Shown here: piece by piece, positions 7,828-16,005 of the stretch
Numbering within the stretch: position 1 is the first letter of the stretch
Layout: each line of letters begins with the position of its first letter
Source: Hoyosella altamirensis
GTDB taxonomy: Bacteria; Actinomycetota; Actinomycetes; Mycobacteriales; Mycobacteriaceae
Reading direction: 5' to 3'
Assembly: GCF_014191505.1 (NCBI RefSeq)
Contig: NZ_JACHWS010000001.1
Span: forward strand, 186,001 to 250,000
DNA: 64,000 nt
Notes under the pieces: model-generated
What the model saw: the letters and a program-made list of their open reading frames with translations, nothing else
What the model was told of the DNA's origin: nothing
The model's database searches: none
Made by a program: the position numbers and the translations under genes

Positions 7828-9267
7828 TCAGCGTCTGCGTGGGCGCGCCCATGGGCGCGGTAGGAACCGGGTAGAAACGACGTCGGGGCGGAACGGTATC
7901 TGCGGGCGACGCAAAGTCCGCGCCATCCACTCACCGAGGACGACACCCGCGGCGAGCGCAACACCAATCGCCATGGCATTGGCAAGGTTCGCGATGCCTT
8001 CGAATCGATCGTCGGCAACGAGCCCATACAGCCCGCGGTAAATCGCGAGGCCGGGTAGCAGCGGGGTGATGCCGGCGACAGCCACCACAAGTGGGGGAAC
8101 GAGCGCGCGACGTGCGACCAGGCCACCGGCGAACCCTACGAGGATCGCCGCGGTTCCTGCCGCCGCGACGGTTCCGGCCTCAGCGTTCACCGTGGTGAGG
8201 AACGTGGCCATGCCCGCTGCACCGCCGAGCGCTGCGGCCGTGAGAGCCCTGCGCTCGGCGTAACTTGCGAGCGCGAAACACATCGCGGCGACGGCGCCCG
8301 CGAGGATCTGAACAGGCATTCGTGTGAAGCCCTGGACGAGCGTTGTTCCGATCATCGGCAGATCTATTCCGAGCTGCTGGCTGATTTGCAAGGTCATCGT
8401 GACGCCGGTAATGATTCCCGCGGTCATCATCACGACTTCCAGCAGCCGCGCTGACGCGGTAATCGGTGCACCCGTAATGGCGTCCTGAACAGAGCCGACC
8501 AGCGACAAGCCAGCGAGAAGGACGACGATTCCGGTAGCGACGATTTGGGAGGGGTGCACGGTGATCCCCAAAGGTCCACTGAGCTGATACATGATCGGCG
8601 CGGGAATCGTCGCGATGATTCCGCCAACCACCTGCTGGTAGAAGAGCGGCAGCCCGAGCTGGTTCAGCGCAAGGTTCGTGCGGTAGATAGTGATCGTCGT
8701 CAGAAAGGCAACCAGCGCGGTTACTGGGCCGGCGCCGAGCAGTACGGCGACCGATGCTGCGAGCCCTGCCCACCCCGATGTCGCCACCCAGCGCGGGTAA
8801 GGGTGCGGGGCTGAAACGATGGTGTCGAGAATGCGATGCGCCTGAGCCGGTGTCAGCGCGCGGTGGCGCATCCGCCGAATTAGCTGATCGACCGCCGAGA
8901 GCCGCGTGAAGTCCAGCGATCGATGGTGGACGACGCGCATCGTGGTCGCAGGCGGTAGGGAGGCGCCCCGATGCGCCGTGATGACGATCGAGTTGTATGT
9001 GACGTCTACCTCACACTGTTCGAGGCCGTAGGTGGAGGCGACGAATTGAATTTGGGTCTGGGTATCGATCGCGCCGGTACCCGCATCGAGTAGCACCGCT
9101 CCTACGCGCACGGCGAGGTCAAGGGTCTCGGTCACCGCGCTGTCGTCGCTGAGGTCGATTGGCCGCAGCGGAAGGATCGCGGGAATAGCAGCAGTGTCGA
9201 TGGTTGCGGGTTGCGCGCTGGGTGGCCCAAAAAGCGCCGTCATCAGGCGCTGCGACCATCCACTCAT
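7828..9267 (-). CDS. Threonine/serine exporter family protein (ThrE type)
   Basis: 479 residues from the ATG at 9267 with GGGAGGG 8 bases upstream. The N-terminal soluble domain (about 40-170; DLAVRVGAVLLDAGTGAIDTQ, THR-handling motif of ThrE) precedes roughly ten hydrophobic segments from GWAGLAASVAVLLGAG to MAIGVALAAGVVLGEW. This is the two-part ThrE architecture (DUF1212 plus the DUF3815-like half) in one chain, as in Corynebacterium. Members export threonine and serine by proton antiport; substrate here is inferred from family. Confidence 0.88.
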   Translation of the reverse strand: MSGWSQRLMTALFGPPSAQPATIDTAAIPAILPLRPIDLSDDSAVTETLDLAVRVGAVLLDAGTGAIDTQTQIQFVASTYGLEQCEVDVTYNSIVITAHRGASLPPATTMRVVHHRSLDFTRLSAVDQLIRRMRHRALTPAQAHRILDTIVSAPHPYPRWVATSGWAGLAASVAVLLGAGPVTALVAFLTTITIYRTNLALNQLGLPLFYQQVVGGIIATIPAPIMYQLSGPLGITVHPSQIVATGIVVLLAGLSLVGSVQDAITGAPITASARLLEVVMMTAGIITGVTMTLQISQQLGIDLPMIGTTLVQGFTRMPVQILAGAVAAMCFALASYAERRALTAAALGGAAGMATFLTTVNAEAGTVAAAGTAAILVGFAGGLVARRALVPPLVVAVAGITPLLPGLAIYRGLYGLVADDRFEGIANLANAMAIGVALAAGVVLGEWMARTLRRPQIPFRPDVVSTRFLPRPWARPRRR

Positions 9268-9520
9268 GCTGATGACCCTCCCTCTAGTATCCGGCGCACC
9301 GCGATTTCGATGACCGACTCCATCCATGATGGCGAGTGAGCCTCGACAATGCGACGTGGGGGTCGTCGCTTTCCTGAACGGATGATGTGCTGGGCGTAAT
9401 AAGCCTCTGGGACATGCCGCGCCTGTGTGCCCGCAGAAATGTGTCAGACCGATACCGTACGGTGCGAGGCGAAATGAAGCGCCCTGTTTTACGGGCAGGG
9501 TAGGCGTGGCAGGAGGAACG

Positions 9521-10540
9521 GTGACGGAGGAGCTGACGTGCTTGGAGATCTGCGCGGGGGCAGGTGGGCAGTCGCTCGGACTGGAGGTCGCTGGGTTTCG
9601 CCACGAACTCGCTGTGGAGATCGAACCAGAACCTTGTGCGACCCTTCGGATGAACCGCCCCTCCTGGAAGGTGCATGAAGGTGATGTCCGGGAAGTGCGC
9701 GGCAGGGATTTCCGCGGTGTTGACTTGATAGCGGGAGGCGTCCCGTGCCCGCCGTTCTCGATCGCGGGACATCAGCTCGGGGCTGACGACGAGCGAGACT
9801 TGTTCCCCGAGGCGCTTCGCCTCGTCTCGCAGGCACGTCCCGCAGCCGTAATGCTCGAGAATGTGCGTGGCCTGTCAACCGCCCGATTTGCGCCCTATCG
9901 GCAGTCCATTCTCGATCGTCTCGATTCCCTTGGCTATGACGCGGACTGGCAGGTGCTGAATGCCTCCGAGTTCGGGGTGCCCCAATTGCGTCCTCGATTC
10001 ATTCTGGTCGCGGCGAAACGGCGTTTCATGCGACGTTTCGAATGGCCTGGGGCGAAGGGCACACCGCCGACCGTGGGTGAAACGCTGCATCGGTTCATGG
10101 CCAGGGATGGGTGGCCGGGGGCAAGCCGCTGGGCCGCGGGCGCGGAAGGTATCGGCCCGACCATCGTGGGTGGTTCCCGCAAACACGGAGGTCCAGATCT
10201 CGGCCCGACCCGCGCTCGGGCGGCGTGGCTTGCACTCGGAGTTGACGGACGGGGTATTGCTGATGCCGCACCTGCAGCGGAGACACCGACGGACTTCACT
10301 CCGCGGCTAACTCTGGAAATGGTGGCTGCGTTGCAAGGCTTCCCGCCGGAGTGGCAGTTCTCTGGTCGTAAAACGGCGGCATACCGACAGATTGGGAATG
10401 CCTTCCCGCCGCCGGTCGCCACCGCAATCGGTGGTTCCATCAGGCGGATGCTGGCAGGGGGCTCCGCCATCAAGCGCCGGTCCAGTGCGGCGACGGTGCG
10501 GAAGGACAGGATCTTGCATCCTGTCAGAGCAGCCGGATAA
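9521..10540 (+). CDS. DNA (cytosine-5) methyltransferase of a NaeI-like R-M system
   Basis: 339 residues from the GTG at 9521 with AGGAGG at 9511-9516; an upstream in-frame ATG (9425) adds 32 unconserved residues. C5-methyltransferase motifs: I CAGAGGQSLGLEVAG, IV GGVPCPPFS (catalytic Cys76), VI ENVRG (Glu113), VIII QLRPRF, and IX/X QIGNAFPPPVATAIG. The target recognition region between VIII and IX is short. The stop lies in the 3' end of the convergent restriction gene (17-bp overlap). The partner is R.NaeI-like, so the expected target is GCCGGC (inference). A perfect 10-bp palindrome ACCGTACGGT is at 9454-9463 upstream. Confidence 0.93.
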   Translation: MTEELTCLEICAGAGGQSLGLEVAGFRHELAVEIEPEPCATLRMNRPSWKVHEGDVREVRGRDFRGVDLIAGGVPCPPFSIAGHQLGADDERDLFPEALRLVSQARPAAVMLENVRGLSTARFAPYRQSILDRLDSLGYDADWQVLNASEFGVPQLRPRFILVAAKRRFMRRFEWPGAKGTPPTVGETLHRFMARDGWPGASRWAAGAEGIGPTIVGGSRKHGGPDLGPTRARAAWLALGVDGRGIADAAPAAETPTDFTPRLTLEMVAALQGFPPEWQFSGRKTAAYRQIGNAFPPPVATAIGGSIRRMLAGGSAIKRRSSAATVRKDRILHPVRAAG

Positions 10541-11621
10541 CGTCGTCATCGACGCTGGTCTCGACTGAAACGCGCCGTGAAGCAGGGATGGTAGGTGCAG
10601 CGGCGGTCGCGGACTCTCCGGGGCTCGCGCAGCGCCACAGGCTGCCTTCGATCTCGGCGATAGGGCCCGGGTCCCCACTCTCTGCGGGCACCACACGGAT
10701 GCTGACGAACTCGCCTGGCTGCGGCACCGGGGCACCAAGTTCGTGTGCCACAGCCCTATGCGCAACGTAGTCGCCGCCAGCGATCAGGATTCCTTCTGCC
10801 TGCAATGTTGAGCGGGCACCGCCGTTCGCTCGCACCCGCTTCATATAGTCATCTTGCTCCGCCACCGTCGCCACTGTATTGCGCCCGATGCGATGGTTCG
10901 TGACACGTCGGAAAAGCTCATTCACGCGCTGCTGACCTGTGGGGAGTGAGAAGATGCGCGCCACGACGGCTGGATCCACCTTCAGCAGCACATTCGGTGG
11001 GAGTTCGGCGTCCTTGTGCAGCCACGCGATCTCCGCTATGCCTTTCGGGCTCAGCGCGGTCTTCCCGTCGCGATTCACGCTGAGCCGACAGATTTCCGGT
11101 CGCGCGCGCACCACGCCGACGCTCCACGTCCCGGCCTGGTCGCTCGCGGTGCAAGCAAGAATGACGTGACCTAACGCTTCAGGTGGAAGCATCCACCCGC
11201 CGGACCGTTGCGAAAACTTGCAGTCCACGTCATAGCCGTTGATCTTGTAGTCGAGAAGCTCTCCGTCTCGCAGCACGTCCCCGAAAGCGCGACGCAAGTT
11301 GATTTCGATGAGCGTCCCAAAGTGGGTCTTCTCGGTTTTATAGAGCTGATCCCAGCAGTAGCGGCCAGTGTGCTGCCCGTCGTAGAGCTGGTCGAAGGTC
11401 GCACGGAAAACGGCCGCGAAACGTTCACCTTGTGGGTCTGCCTGTCGCAGCGACGACACGATCTCCTGCACTATTGGGTCCCCGATGTCGAGCGGCGCGG
11501 TGGCGGCGCCCGCCGGGACGAGCTCGAACAGTGCCTCGGTTTGCCAGTCCGATCCCTGAGGGGCCGGTGCTGCGGCGTCCGTGAAGCCGTCGAGGGGCAG
11601 GAAGCTAGAGTCGTCGTGCAC
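10524..11621 (-). CDS. Type II restriction endonuclease, NaeI family
   Basis: About 365 residues; the start is uncertain (GTG at 11621 chosen; the frame is open to an ATG at 11738 that overlaps the divergent gene). The core matches R.NaeI closely as I remember it: FDQLYDGQHTGR, DQLYKTEKTH, GTLIEINL, YDVDCKFSQRSGGWMLPPE, RVNELFRRVTN, and VATVAEQDDYMKRVRANGGAR. Likely catalytic residues are Glu106, Asp124, Asp133 and Lys135. NaeI cuts GCCGGC after binding a second effector copy. The ligase-like hexamer LYDGQR of NaeI (Leu43) is LYDGQH here. Convergent with its methyltransferase. Confidence 0.92.
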   Translation of the reverse strand: MHDDSSFLPLDGFTDAAAPAPQGSDWQTEALFELVPAGAATAPLDIGDPIVQEIVSSLRQADPQGERFAAVFRATFDQLYDGQHTGRYCWDQLYKTEKTHFGTLIEINLRRAFGDVLRDGELLDYKINGYDVDCKFSQRSGGWMLPPEALGHVILACTASDQAGTWSVGVVRARPEICRLSVNRDGKTALSPKGIAEIAWLHKDAELPPNVLLKVDPAVVARIFSLPTGQQRVNELFRRVTNHRIGRNTVATVAEQDDYMKRVRANGGARSTLQAEGILIAGGDYVAHRAVAHELGAPVPQPGEFVSIRVVPAESGDPGPIAEIEGSLWRCASPGESATAAAPTIPASRRVSVETSVDDDVIRLL

Positions 11622-11707
11622 TCCGCCACTGTAATGTGCTGTATCGTCCGCTGATCCGCATGACCGGCCGTGCAGTTGACGTGGCGAGCTGTTGATCAAA
11701 GGAGGCT

Positions 11708-12460
11708 GTGACGTTGGCGGGAACAGACCGAGAGCCATTATCGGCGGGCCATGTTCGGACCGAAACGGCGCACATTCACTTCGAGACGTACGGGGACGTC
11801 ACGTTCTCCCCGCTCGTCGTGCTGCACGGAAACGGCGAGGATCTGCATAGCCTGGATGAACAGATTCGTGCCTTCGCGGCCCGCCACTGGGTGGTCGCGA
11901 TTGATACTCGCGGCCACGGCCGGTCAAGTGGTGGTACCGAGTCCTGGGACTTCCCGCTTTTCTCCCGTGATGTGCTCGCGGTGCTCGACGAACTGAACAT
12001 CGATTCCACGCATGTATTCGGTTACAGCGATGGCGGCAACATCGCCCTGCAACTCGTTTCGGATCACCCCCAGAGGGTCCGCTCCGTAGCGGTGGTCGGT
12101 GCGAATCTGGACCCGACCGGCCTCCATCCCTGGACCCGGGCGGTTCTGATTGTGCAGCGCGCCGCGCTGTCGATCGCGGCACGTCGTTCGCGCCGGGCAG
12201 CAGCAGCGCTGGCGAAGATCGTGCTGATGACTGATCATCCGCACCTTGATCCGGTCCGGCTTCGCCGTCCGCATATCCCGGCGCTGGTCATCGCTGGCCA
12301 GCGCGATGTTGTGCGTTCCGGTCACACTGAACTGATTGCCCGGTCCTTGCCGGGCTCGGAATTGCACATCCTGCGGGGCGCGAAACATGAAATCCCGTTT
12401 GAGAACGCGGAACAGTGCAATGCGCTGGTGCTGGATTTTCTGCGGACAGTGGATGCTTGA
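11708..12460 (+). CDS. Alpha/beta fold hydrolase
   Basis: 250 residues. Oxyanion motif LHGNGED, TRGHGRSSG, nucleophile elbow GYSDGGN (Ser), an Asp in AGQRDVV and His in GAKHEIPFEN complete a serine-hydrolase triad. The GTG at 11708 is only 2 bases after AGGAGG (11700-11705); a TTG at 11714 has ideal spacing and may be the real start. The stop overlaps the VKOR start. The substrate is unknown. Confidence 0.85.
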   Translation: MTLAGTDREPLSAGHVRTETAHIHFETYGDVTFSPLVVLHGNGEDLHSLDEQIRAFAARHWVVAIDTRGHGRSSGGTESWDFPLFSRDVLAVLDELNIDSTHVFGYSDGGNIALQLVSDHPQRVRSVAVVGANLDPTGLHPWTRAVLIVQRAALSIAARRSRRAAAALAKIVLMTDHPHLDPVRLRRPHIPALVIAGQRDVVRSGHTELIARSLPGSELHILRGAKHEIPFENAEQCNALVLDFLRTVDA

Positions 12461-12917
12461 CCGGCGGAGTGCGGGATGGATGCTGATCGGGGGAGGGGCT
12501 GCAGGATTTGTTGCTGCCGTCCTGCTTACCGTCGAACGGACACGAATGCTCGCCTCGCCCGGCTACCTGCCGCTGTGCGACGTCAATGAGCGATTGACTT
12601 GTGGAACTGTGCTGACGTCCTGGCAGGCGGAGGCGCTGGGTTTCCCCAACACCTATCTGGGCCTAGCGGGTTTTCCGCTCGTAACCGCGGTGGGGGTGCT
12701 CGCTTTGGGTAACGTACGAATGCCCCGATGGTTTGTACTGACCCACCTTGGTGGCGTGATCGCAGCATGCATCTTCGTGCTGTGGCTCGTGTATCAGAGC
12801 GTCGCGGTCATTCAGGTGCTGTGCCCGTACTGTCTCGTGGTGTGGGCGGTGACGCCGCTGGTACTGATCGCGTCGATCAGACTGGCGGTCAGCGCCACCA
12901 ATCGTCAAACGGCGTAA
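12453..12917 (+). CDS. Vitamin K epoxide reductase (VKOR) family membrane protein
   Basis: 154 residues; ATG at 12453 lies inside the end of the hydrolase gene, so translation is probably coupled. Four to five hydrophobic helices. The VKOR cysteines are present: loop pair Cys42 and Cys50 ([11 protein letters not shown]) and active CPYC (Cys123, Cys126) facing bound quinone. In actinobacteria VKOR re-oxidises DsbA-like proteins for extracytoplasmic disulfide formation. No DsbA gene is adjacent. Its last 29 bases overlap the 3' end of nadE on the other strand. Confidence 0.9.
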   Translation: MLDRRSAGWMLIGGGAAGFVAAVLLTVERTRMLASPGYLPLCDVNERLTCGTVLTSWQAEALGFPNTYLGLAGFPLVTAVGVLALGNVRMPRWFVLTHLGGVIAACIFVLWLVYQSVAVIQVLCPYCLVVWAVTPLVLIASIRLAVSATNRQTA

Positions 12918-13728
12918 CGGGCACCGTGCGCTTGTGCCGCGTTGCCAGGTACAAGCGTTCGATACGCGCAGCGGTCTCCTCGCTGACCGAGCCACCCTCG
13001 AGGTAGCTGTCGATTTCCTCGTACGTCATCCCCAGCGCGGCTTCGTCGGGGAGTGCGGGCCGACCGTCCTCGAGATCTGCGGTGGGGACCTTTTTCCAGA
13101 GAGTTTCGGGCGATCCGAGTTCTTGAAGAAGCTGCTTACCCTGCCGTTTAGTCAGCCCGGTTAGAGGCGTGAGGTCAACGCCGCCGTCCCCATACTTTGT
13201 GAAGAACCCCGTGACTGCCTCCGCCGCATGGTCTGTGCCCACGACGAGCATTCCCAGCTGGCCAGCGATGGCGTACTGCGCGACCATGCGTTCCCGCGCT
13301 TTGACGTTGCCCCGCACGAAGTCGCTGATGCCATCGTTCCCGCCTTCGAGGTGGGAGATCGCTTGTGAAATCTCTGTTGCCGCCGCAGCGGTGCTTGCTT
13401 TGATGTTCACGGTCGTCAGATCGTCGGGCCCGATGAATTCGAGTGCTGCACTCGCGTCGGCCTCGTCGGACTGCACACCATGCGGCAGGCGCACCGCCAC
13501 GAAGCGCGCGGGCGTGCCCTCGGAGCGAAGCTCGGTCGCGGCCATCTGGCAGAGCTTGCCAGCGAGCGCGCTGTCTTGACCACCACTGATGCCGAGTACG
13601 AAGCCCAAGGTCCGTGTAGCTGCCACGTACTGTTTCAGGAACTCGACGCGCTTCCGGATCTCTGCTGCAGGGTCAATCTTGGATGTGACGAACAGTTCAC
13701 GCTGGATCTCTTCACGCAGGCCGCTCAT
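12889..13728 (-). CDS. nadE: NH3-dependent NAD+ synthetase
   Basis: 279 residues, the size of the single-domain ammonia-dependent NadE; the 680-residue glutamine-dependent form of M. tuberculosis has an extra nitrilase domain that is absent here. The PP-loop [12 protein letters not shown] (about 47-58) binds ATP, and [20 protein letters not shown] and KRQGKQLL are family-specific. It makes NAD from nicotinic acid adenine dinucleotide, and pncB and pncA at 48-50 kb could feed the pathway. Converges on, and overlaps, the VKOR gene. Confidence 0.95.
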   Translation of the reverse strand: MSGLREEIQRELFVTSKIDPAAEIRKRVEFLKQYVAATRTLGFVLGISGGQDSALAGKLCQMAATELRSEGTPARFVAVRLPHGVQSDEADASAALEFIGPDDLTTVNIKASTAAAATEISQAISHLEGGNDGISDFVRGNVKARERMVAQYAIAGQLGMLVVGTDHAAEAVTGFFTKYGDGGVDLTPLTGLTKRQGKQLLQELGSPETLWKKVPTADLEDGRPALPDEAALGMTYEEIDSYLEGGSVSEETAARIERLYLATRHKRTVPVTPFDDWWR

Positions 13729-13782
13729 GCGTATCTACCTTAGCGGGGCCAGCGTGACACCGCAGGCCAGCCGGTGGTGCTT

Positions 13783-14259
13783 CTAGCGCGCGCCGCGTTC
13801 GGCTTCCGGACGCAGATGATCCCGAATCGCGCGGAGCGCGTCGAAGAACGGCGCCCGCGCTTCGGCGGGCACCCCGTCTAGAAAGGCATCTTGAACGATG
13901 CTGAGATGGCCGGGCAGCACCTCCGTTACCTTTCGGAGCCCGTCATCGGTGATGACGGCGGTGGTTCCGCGGCGATCGTCAGGGCTTGTCTCTCGAGTGA
14001 CGAGGCCACGGGACTCGAGGCGATCGACTAGCCGGGTAGCGCCACTATTGGTCAGCCCCGCCTGTGCGGCAAGGTCGGACATGCGCAGACTGCGCTGCGC
14101 GCTTCGGCTCAGCCGCAGCAATGCTTCGAACTCGGCTGGGGCCAGATCGTGTTCGCTGATCTGGCTTGCGGTTCTGCTGGTAAGTGCGCCGTGCGCTTCG
14201 ACGAAAAGGCCCATCAGGGTGATTCTGGGGTCGTCGAAGAGGGTGCGATCATCGGCCAT
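13783..14259 (-). CDS. MarR-family transcriptional regulator
   Basis: 158 residues. MarR winged helix: LAPAEFEALLRLSRS, LRMSDLAAQAGLTNSGATRLVDRLESRGLV and the wing TSPDDRRGTTAVITDDG. These proteins bind as dimers to palindromes and respond to small aromatic or phenolic ligands. A candidate site TTGC-N4-GCAA at 14295-14306 lies just upstream, suggesting autoregulation. No obvious target gene is next to it. Confidence 0.9.
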   Translation of the reverse strand: MADDRTLFDDPRITLMGLFVEAHGALTSRTASQISEHDLAPAEFEALLRLSRSAQRSLRMSDLAAQAGLTNSGATRLVDRLESRGLVTRETSPDDRRGTTAVITDDGLRKVTEVLPGHLSIVQDAFLDGVPAEARAPFFDALRAIRDHLRPEAERGAR

Positions 14260-14344
14260 AACGAAAATGCTAAGCCTTCACGATCGTGTAGTACTTGCCT
14301 ATGCAAACTCTAGTGGTCGCTGCCACAAGTCGAACGTCGCGACG

Positions 14345-14977
14345 TCAGTCAGAGCGCGGCACTACGGCGCGCACCAGATGCTCCCAGGTCATCACCAGTT
14401 CATCGAGGGAAAACCGTTGAGTGCGAAGCTGATACAGCACGAGCGCGGCGGTGAGTGAAGCAAGCAGAGAATCGGCGAGCAAACGTGGGTTAATCGTCAC
14501 TTGCGCCTGGATCAAGAGATTCATCACATGGGTGTGTTCGACCGCGTGTGGGGGCGCACGGAATGTGCTCATTGGCTGCCTGTCGGCTTGCAACTGCAGT
14601 TCTCCGTGTTCGTCGAGAAAGGTCAGGCGCGCACGTCCGTACGCAAGCAGGCGGTCGACGGGTGCAGCCCCCGGCCCGAGGGGAGGAGGGCCAAATAGGT
14701 AGGCGCGTTGGAGTTCTTGCTCAGCCTCATCGAGTAATGCGAACATCAGCCCAGACCGGCTGCCGAATCGCCGGAACACTGTGCCCTTGCCAACGCCGGC
14801 GCGGTGCGCGAGGCGCTCCATGGTCAGTGCCTCTGCGCCCTCATTGCGTACGATCTCCCGCGCGCTGCAAAGCAGCCGCTCGCGGTTTCGGACGGCGTCT
14901 GCGCGCTCCGTTTCCGGTGCACCGATGAGCGGAATCTGGCGCGCGTGGTCCGCAGGGTTACTTCCGGGAGCTGTCAC
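14345..14977 (-). CDS. TetR-family transcriptional regulator
   Basis: 210 residues. The TetR N-terminal DNA-binding domain spans about 30-85 (RERLLCSAREIVRNEGAEALTMERLAHRAGVGKGTVFRRFGSRSGL); the C-terminal ligand domain is not diagnostic. It is divergent from the FMN reductase at 15123 and probably controls it; the shared upstream region has a 14-bp perfect palindrome and a CRP-type site. Confidence 0.92.
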   Translation of the reverse strand: MTAPGSNPADHARQIPLIGAPETERADAVRNRERLLCSAREIVRNEGAEALTMERLAHRAGVGKGTVFRRFGSRSGLMFALLDEAEQELQRAYLFGPPPLGPGAAPVDRLLAYGRARLTFLDEHGELQLQADRQPMSTFRAPPHAVEHTHVMNLLIQAQVTINPRLLADSLLASLTAALVLYQLRTQRFSLDELVMTWEHLVRAVVPRSD

Positions 14978-15007
14978 TTAAGAGATCGTAGCCGCCGAGT
15001 TTGTCGT

Positions 15008-15023
15008 GTGATCTCCCTCACAT
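15008..15023. promoter_or_regulatory. CRP-type binding site between TetR and FMN reductase genes
   Basis: TGTGATCTCCCTCACA fits the CRP consensus TGTGA-N6-TCACA exactly in both half-sites. Mycobacterial CRP (Rv3676) and corynebacterial GlxR use this motif. It suggests cAMP-dependent control of one or both divergent genes. Confidence 0.55.
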
Positions 15024-15046
15024 GACGCGAGCTTCGGGATGGAAAC

Positions 15047-15060
15047 GGACCGCGGTCCGG
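15047..15060. promoter_or_regulatory. Palindrome, candidate TetR operator
   Basis: CGGACCGCGGTCCG is a perfect 14-bp palindrome in the divergent promoter region, 69 bp upstream of the TetR start and 62 bp upstream of the reductase ATG. TetR regulators often bind such sites next to their own gene. The pairing is inferred. Confidence 0.45.
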
Positions 15061-15122
15061 TTATGCCGAGTATCGAGCGGCGACCGCTGCAGAAACTATC
15101 GGACATTCTGGAGGGCATCATC

Positions 15123-15704
15123 ATGGTTACGAAGAACGGCACGTCGAACGGCGTTAAGGTCGCAGTGCTGGTGGGAAGCCTGCGCGCGGACTCACTGAAT
15201 AGAGAGCTCGCCGAAATCGCGGTCGCCAACGCGCCCCAGGGGGTCGATGTATCGATCGTGGATGGCCTCGGGCACGTGCCGTTCTACTCGGAGGATGTCG
15301 ACAGCCCCTCCGGCCTTCCCGCGCCCGCTGGAGAGCTTCGCGCCGCAGTGGAGGCCGCTGACGCACTGCTGCTGGTGACGCCTGAATACAATGGCACCCT
15401 CCCGGCGGTACTCAAGAACGCCATTGACTGGCTGTCGCGCCCCTTCGGTGAGGGAGCAATTAAGGACAAGCCGGTCGCTGTCGTGGGTATCGCGGCAGGG
15501 CAGTATGGCGGAACCTGGGCCCACGATGATGCTCGCAGGTCGGTCGGGGTTGCGGGTGGCCGCGTGGTTGAGAAGATCGCCGTCTCGATTGGCGGTGCAT
15601 ACCAGCGTTTCGCCGAGAATCGTCCGGCCGACGATGCCGAGGCAGTGACCCAGGTGCGGGAGGCAGTGGCCTCGCTGGCCGGAAGTGTCGCCCTCGTCGC
15701 CTAG
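15123..15704 (+). CDS. NADPH-dependent FMN reductase (chromate/quinone reductase type)
   Basis: 193 residues from ATG 15123 with GGAGGG (15110-15115) at 7 bases; the ORF is open upstream to 15039 but without a ribosome site. Flavodoxin-like fold: VLVGSLRADSLNREL binds the FMN phosphate, and TPEYNGTLPAVLKNAIDWLSRP is the family signature. Members reduce FMN, quinones, azo dyes or chromate with NAD(P)H. The divergent TetR gene suggests induction by a substrate or stress compound. Confidence 0.9.
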   Translation: MVTKNGTSNGVKVAVLVGSLRADSLNRELAEIAVANAPQGVDVSIVDGLGHVPFYSEDVDSPSGLPAPAGELRAAVEAADALLLVTPEYNGTLPAVLKNAIDWLSRPFGEGAIKDKPVAVVGIAAGQYGGTWAHDDARRSVGVAGGRVVEKIAVSIGGAYQRFAENRPADDAEAVTQVREAVASLAGSVALVA

Positions 15705-15730
15705 GGAAAGTAGGCCCCTCTTAGCTATAG

Positions 15731-15745
15731 TGAAAATCATTATCG
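15731..15745 (+). promoter_or_regulatory. Zur-like box upstream of rpmJ paralogue
   Basis: TGAAAATCATTATCG is a 7-1-7 AT-rich element close to the actinobacterial Zur box (TGAAAAT-N-ATTTTCA), 16 bp before the start of the cysteine-free L36 gene. Zur represses zinc-sparing ribosomal proteins when zinc is plentiful, so the position makes sense. Confidence 0.65.
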
Positions 15746-15761
15746 GATAAGAGGAGGGTGG

Positions 15762-15884
15762 ATGAAGGTCCGTAAGTCATTGCGGTCACTGAAGAACAAG
15801 CCAGGAGCGCAGGTCGTTAGGCGCCGCGGCAAGGTTTTCGTGATCAACAAAAAGGAGCCGCGTTTCAAAGCTCGGCAGGGATGA
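15762..15884 (+). CDS. rpmJ: 50S ribosomal protein bL36, cysteine-free (zinc-independent) form
   Basis: 40 residues starting [12 protein letters not shown] and ending [12 protein letters not shown], the type B L36. It has none of the Cys/His zinc-ribbon residues of the housekeeping form and carries the central insertion of the C-minus type. Ribosome binding site GAGGAGGG at 15751-15758. In zinc starvation such paralogues replace the zinc-binding copy and free the metal. The Zur-like box upstream supports this role. The housekeeping rpmJ should be elsewhere in the genome. Confidence 0.92.
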   Translation: MKVRKSLRSLKNKPGAQVVRRRGKVFVINKKEPRFKARQG

Positions 15885-16005
15885 CTGCCGCGCGCGTGGA
15901 TATAGTGTGACTGAACTTCGCGCGGATGCCGCCGCGGTGCGGTAGACAGTGAGCAGCAACGCTGTCACGACCTACCGCGCAGCGGCGAGCGGCGAGGAGT
16001 CACGG

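Noticed and set aside
7697-8041. Forward frame of 114 codons after the hydrolase promoter
   Set aside because: Most of it is opposite the conserved end of the ThrE-type exporter; no motif.
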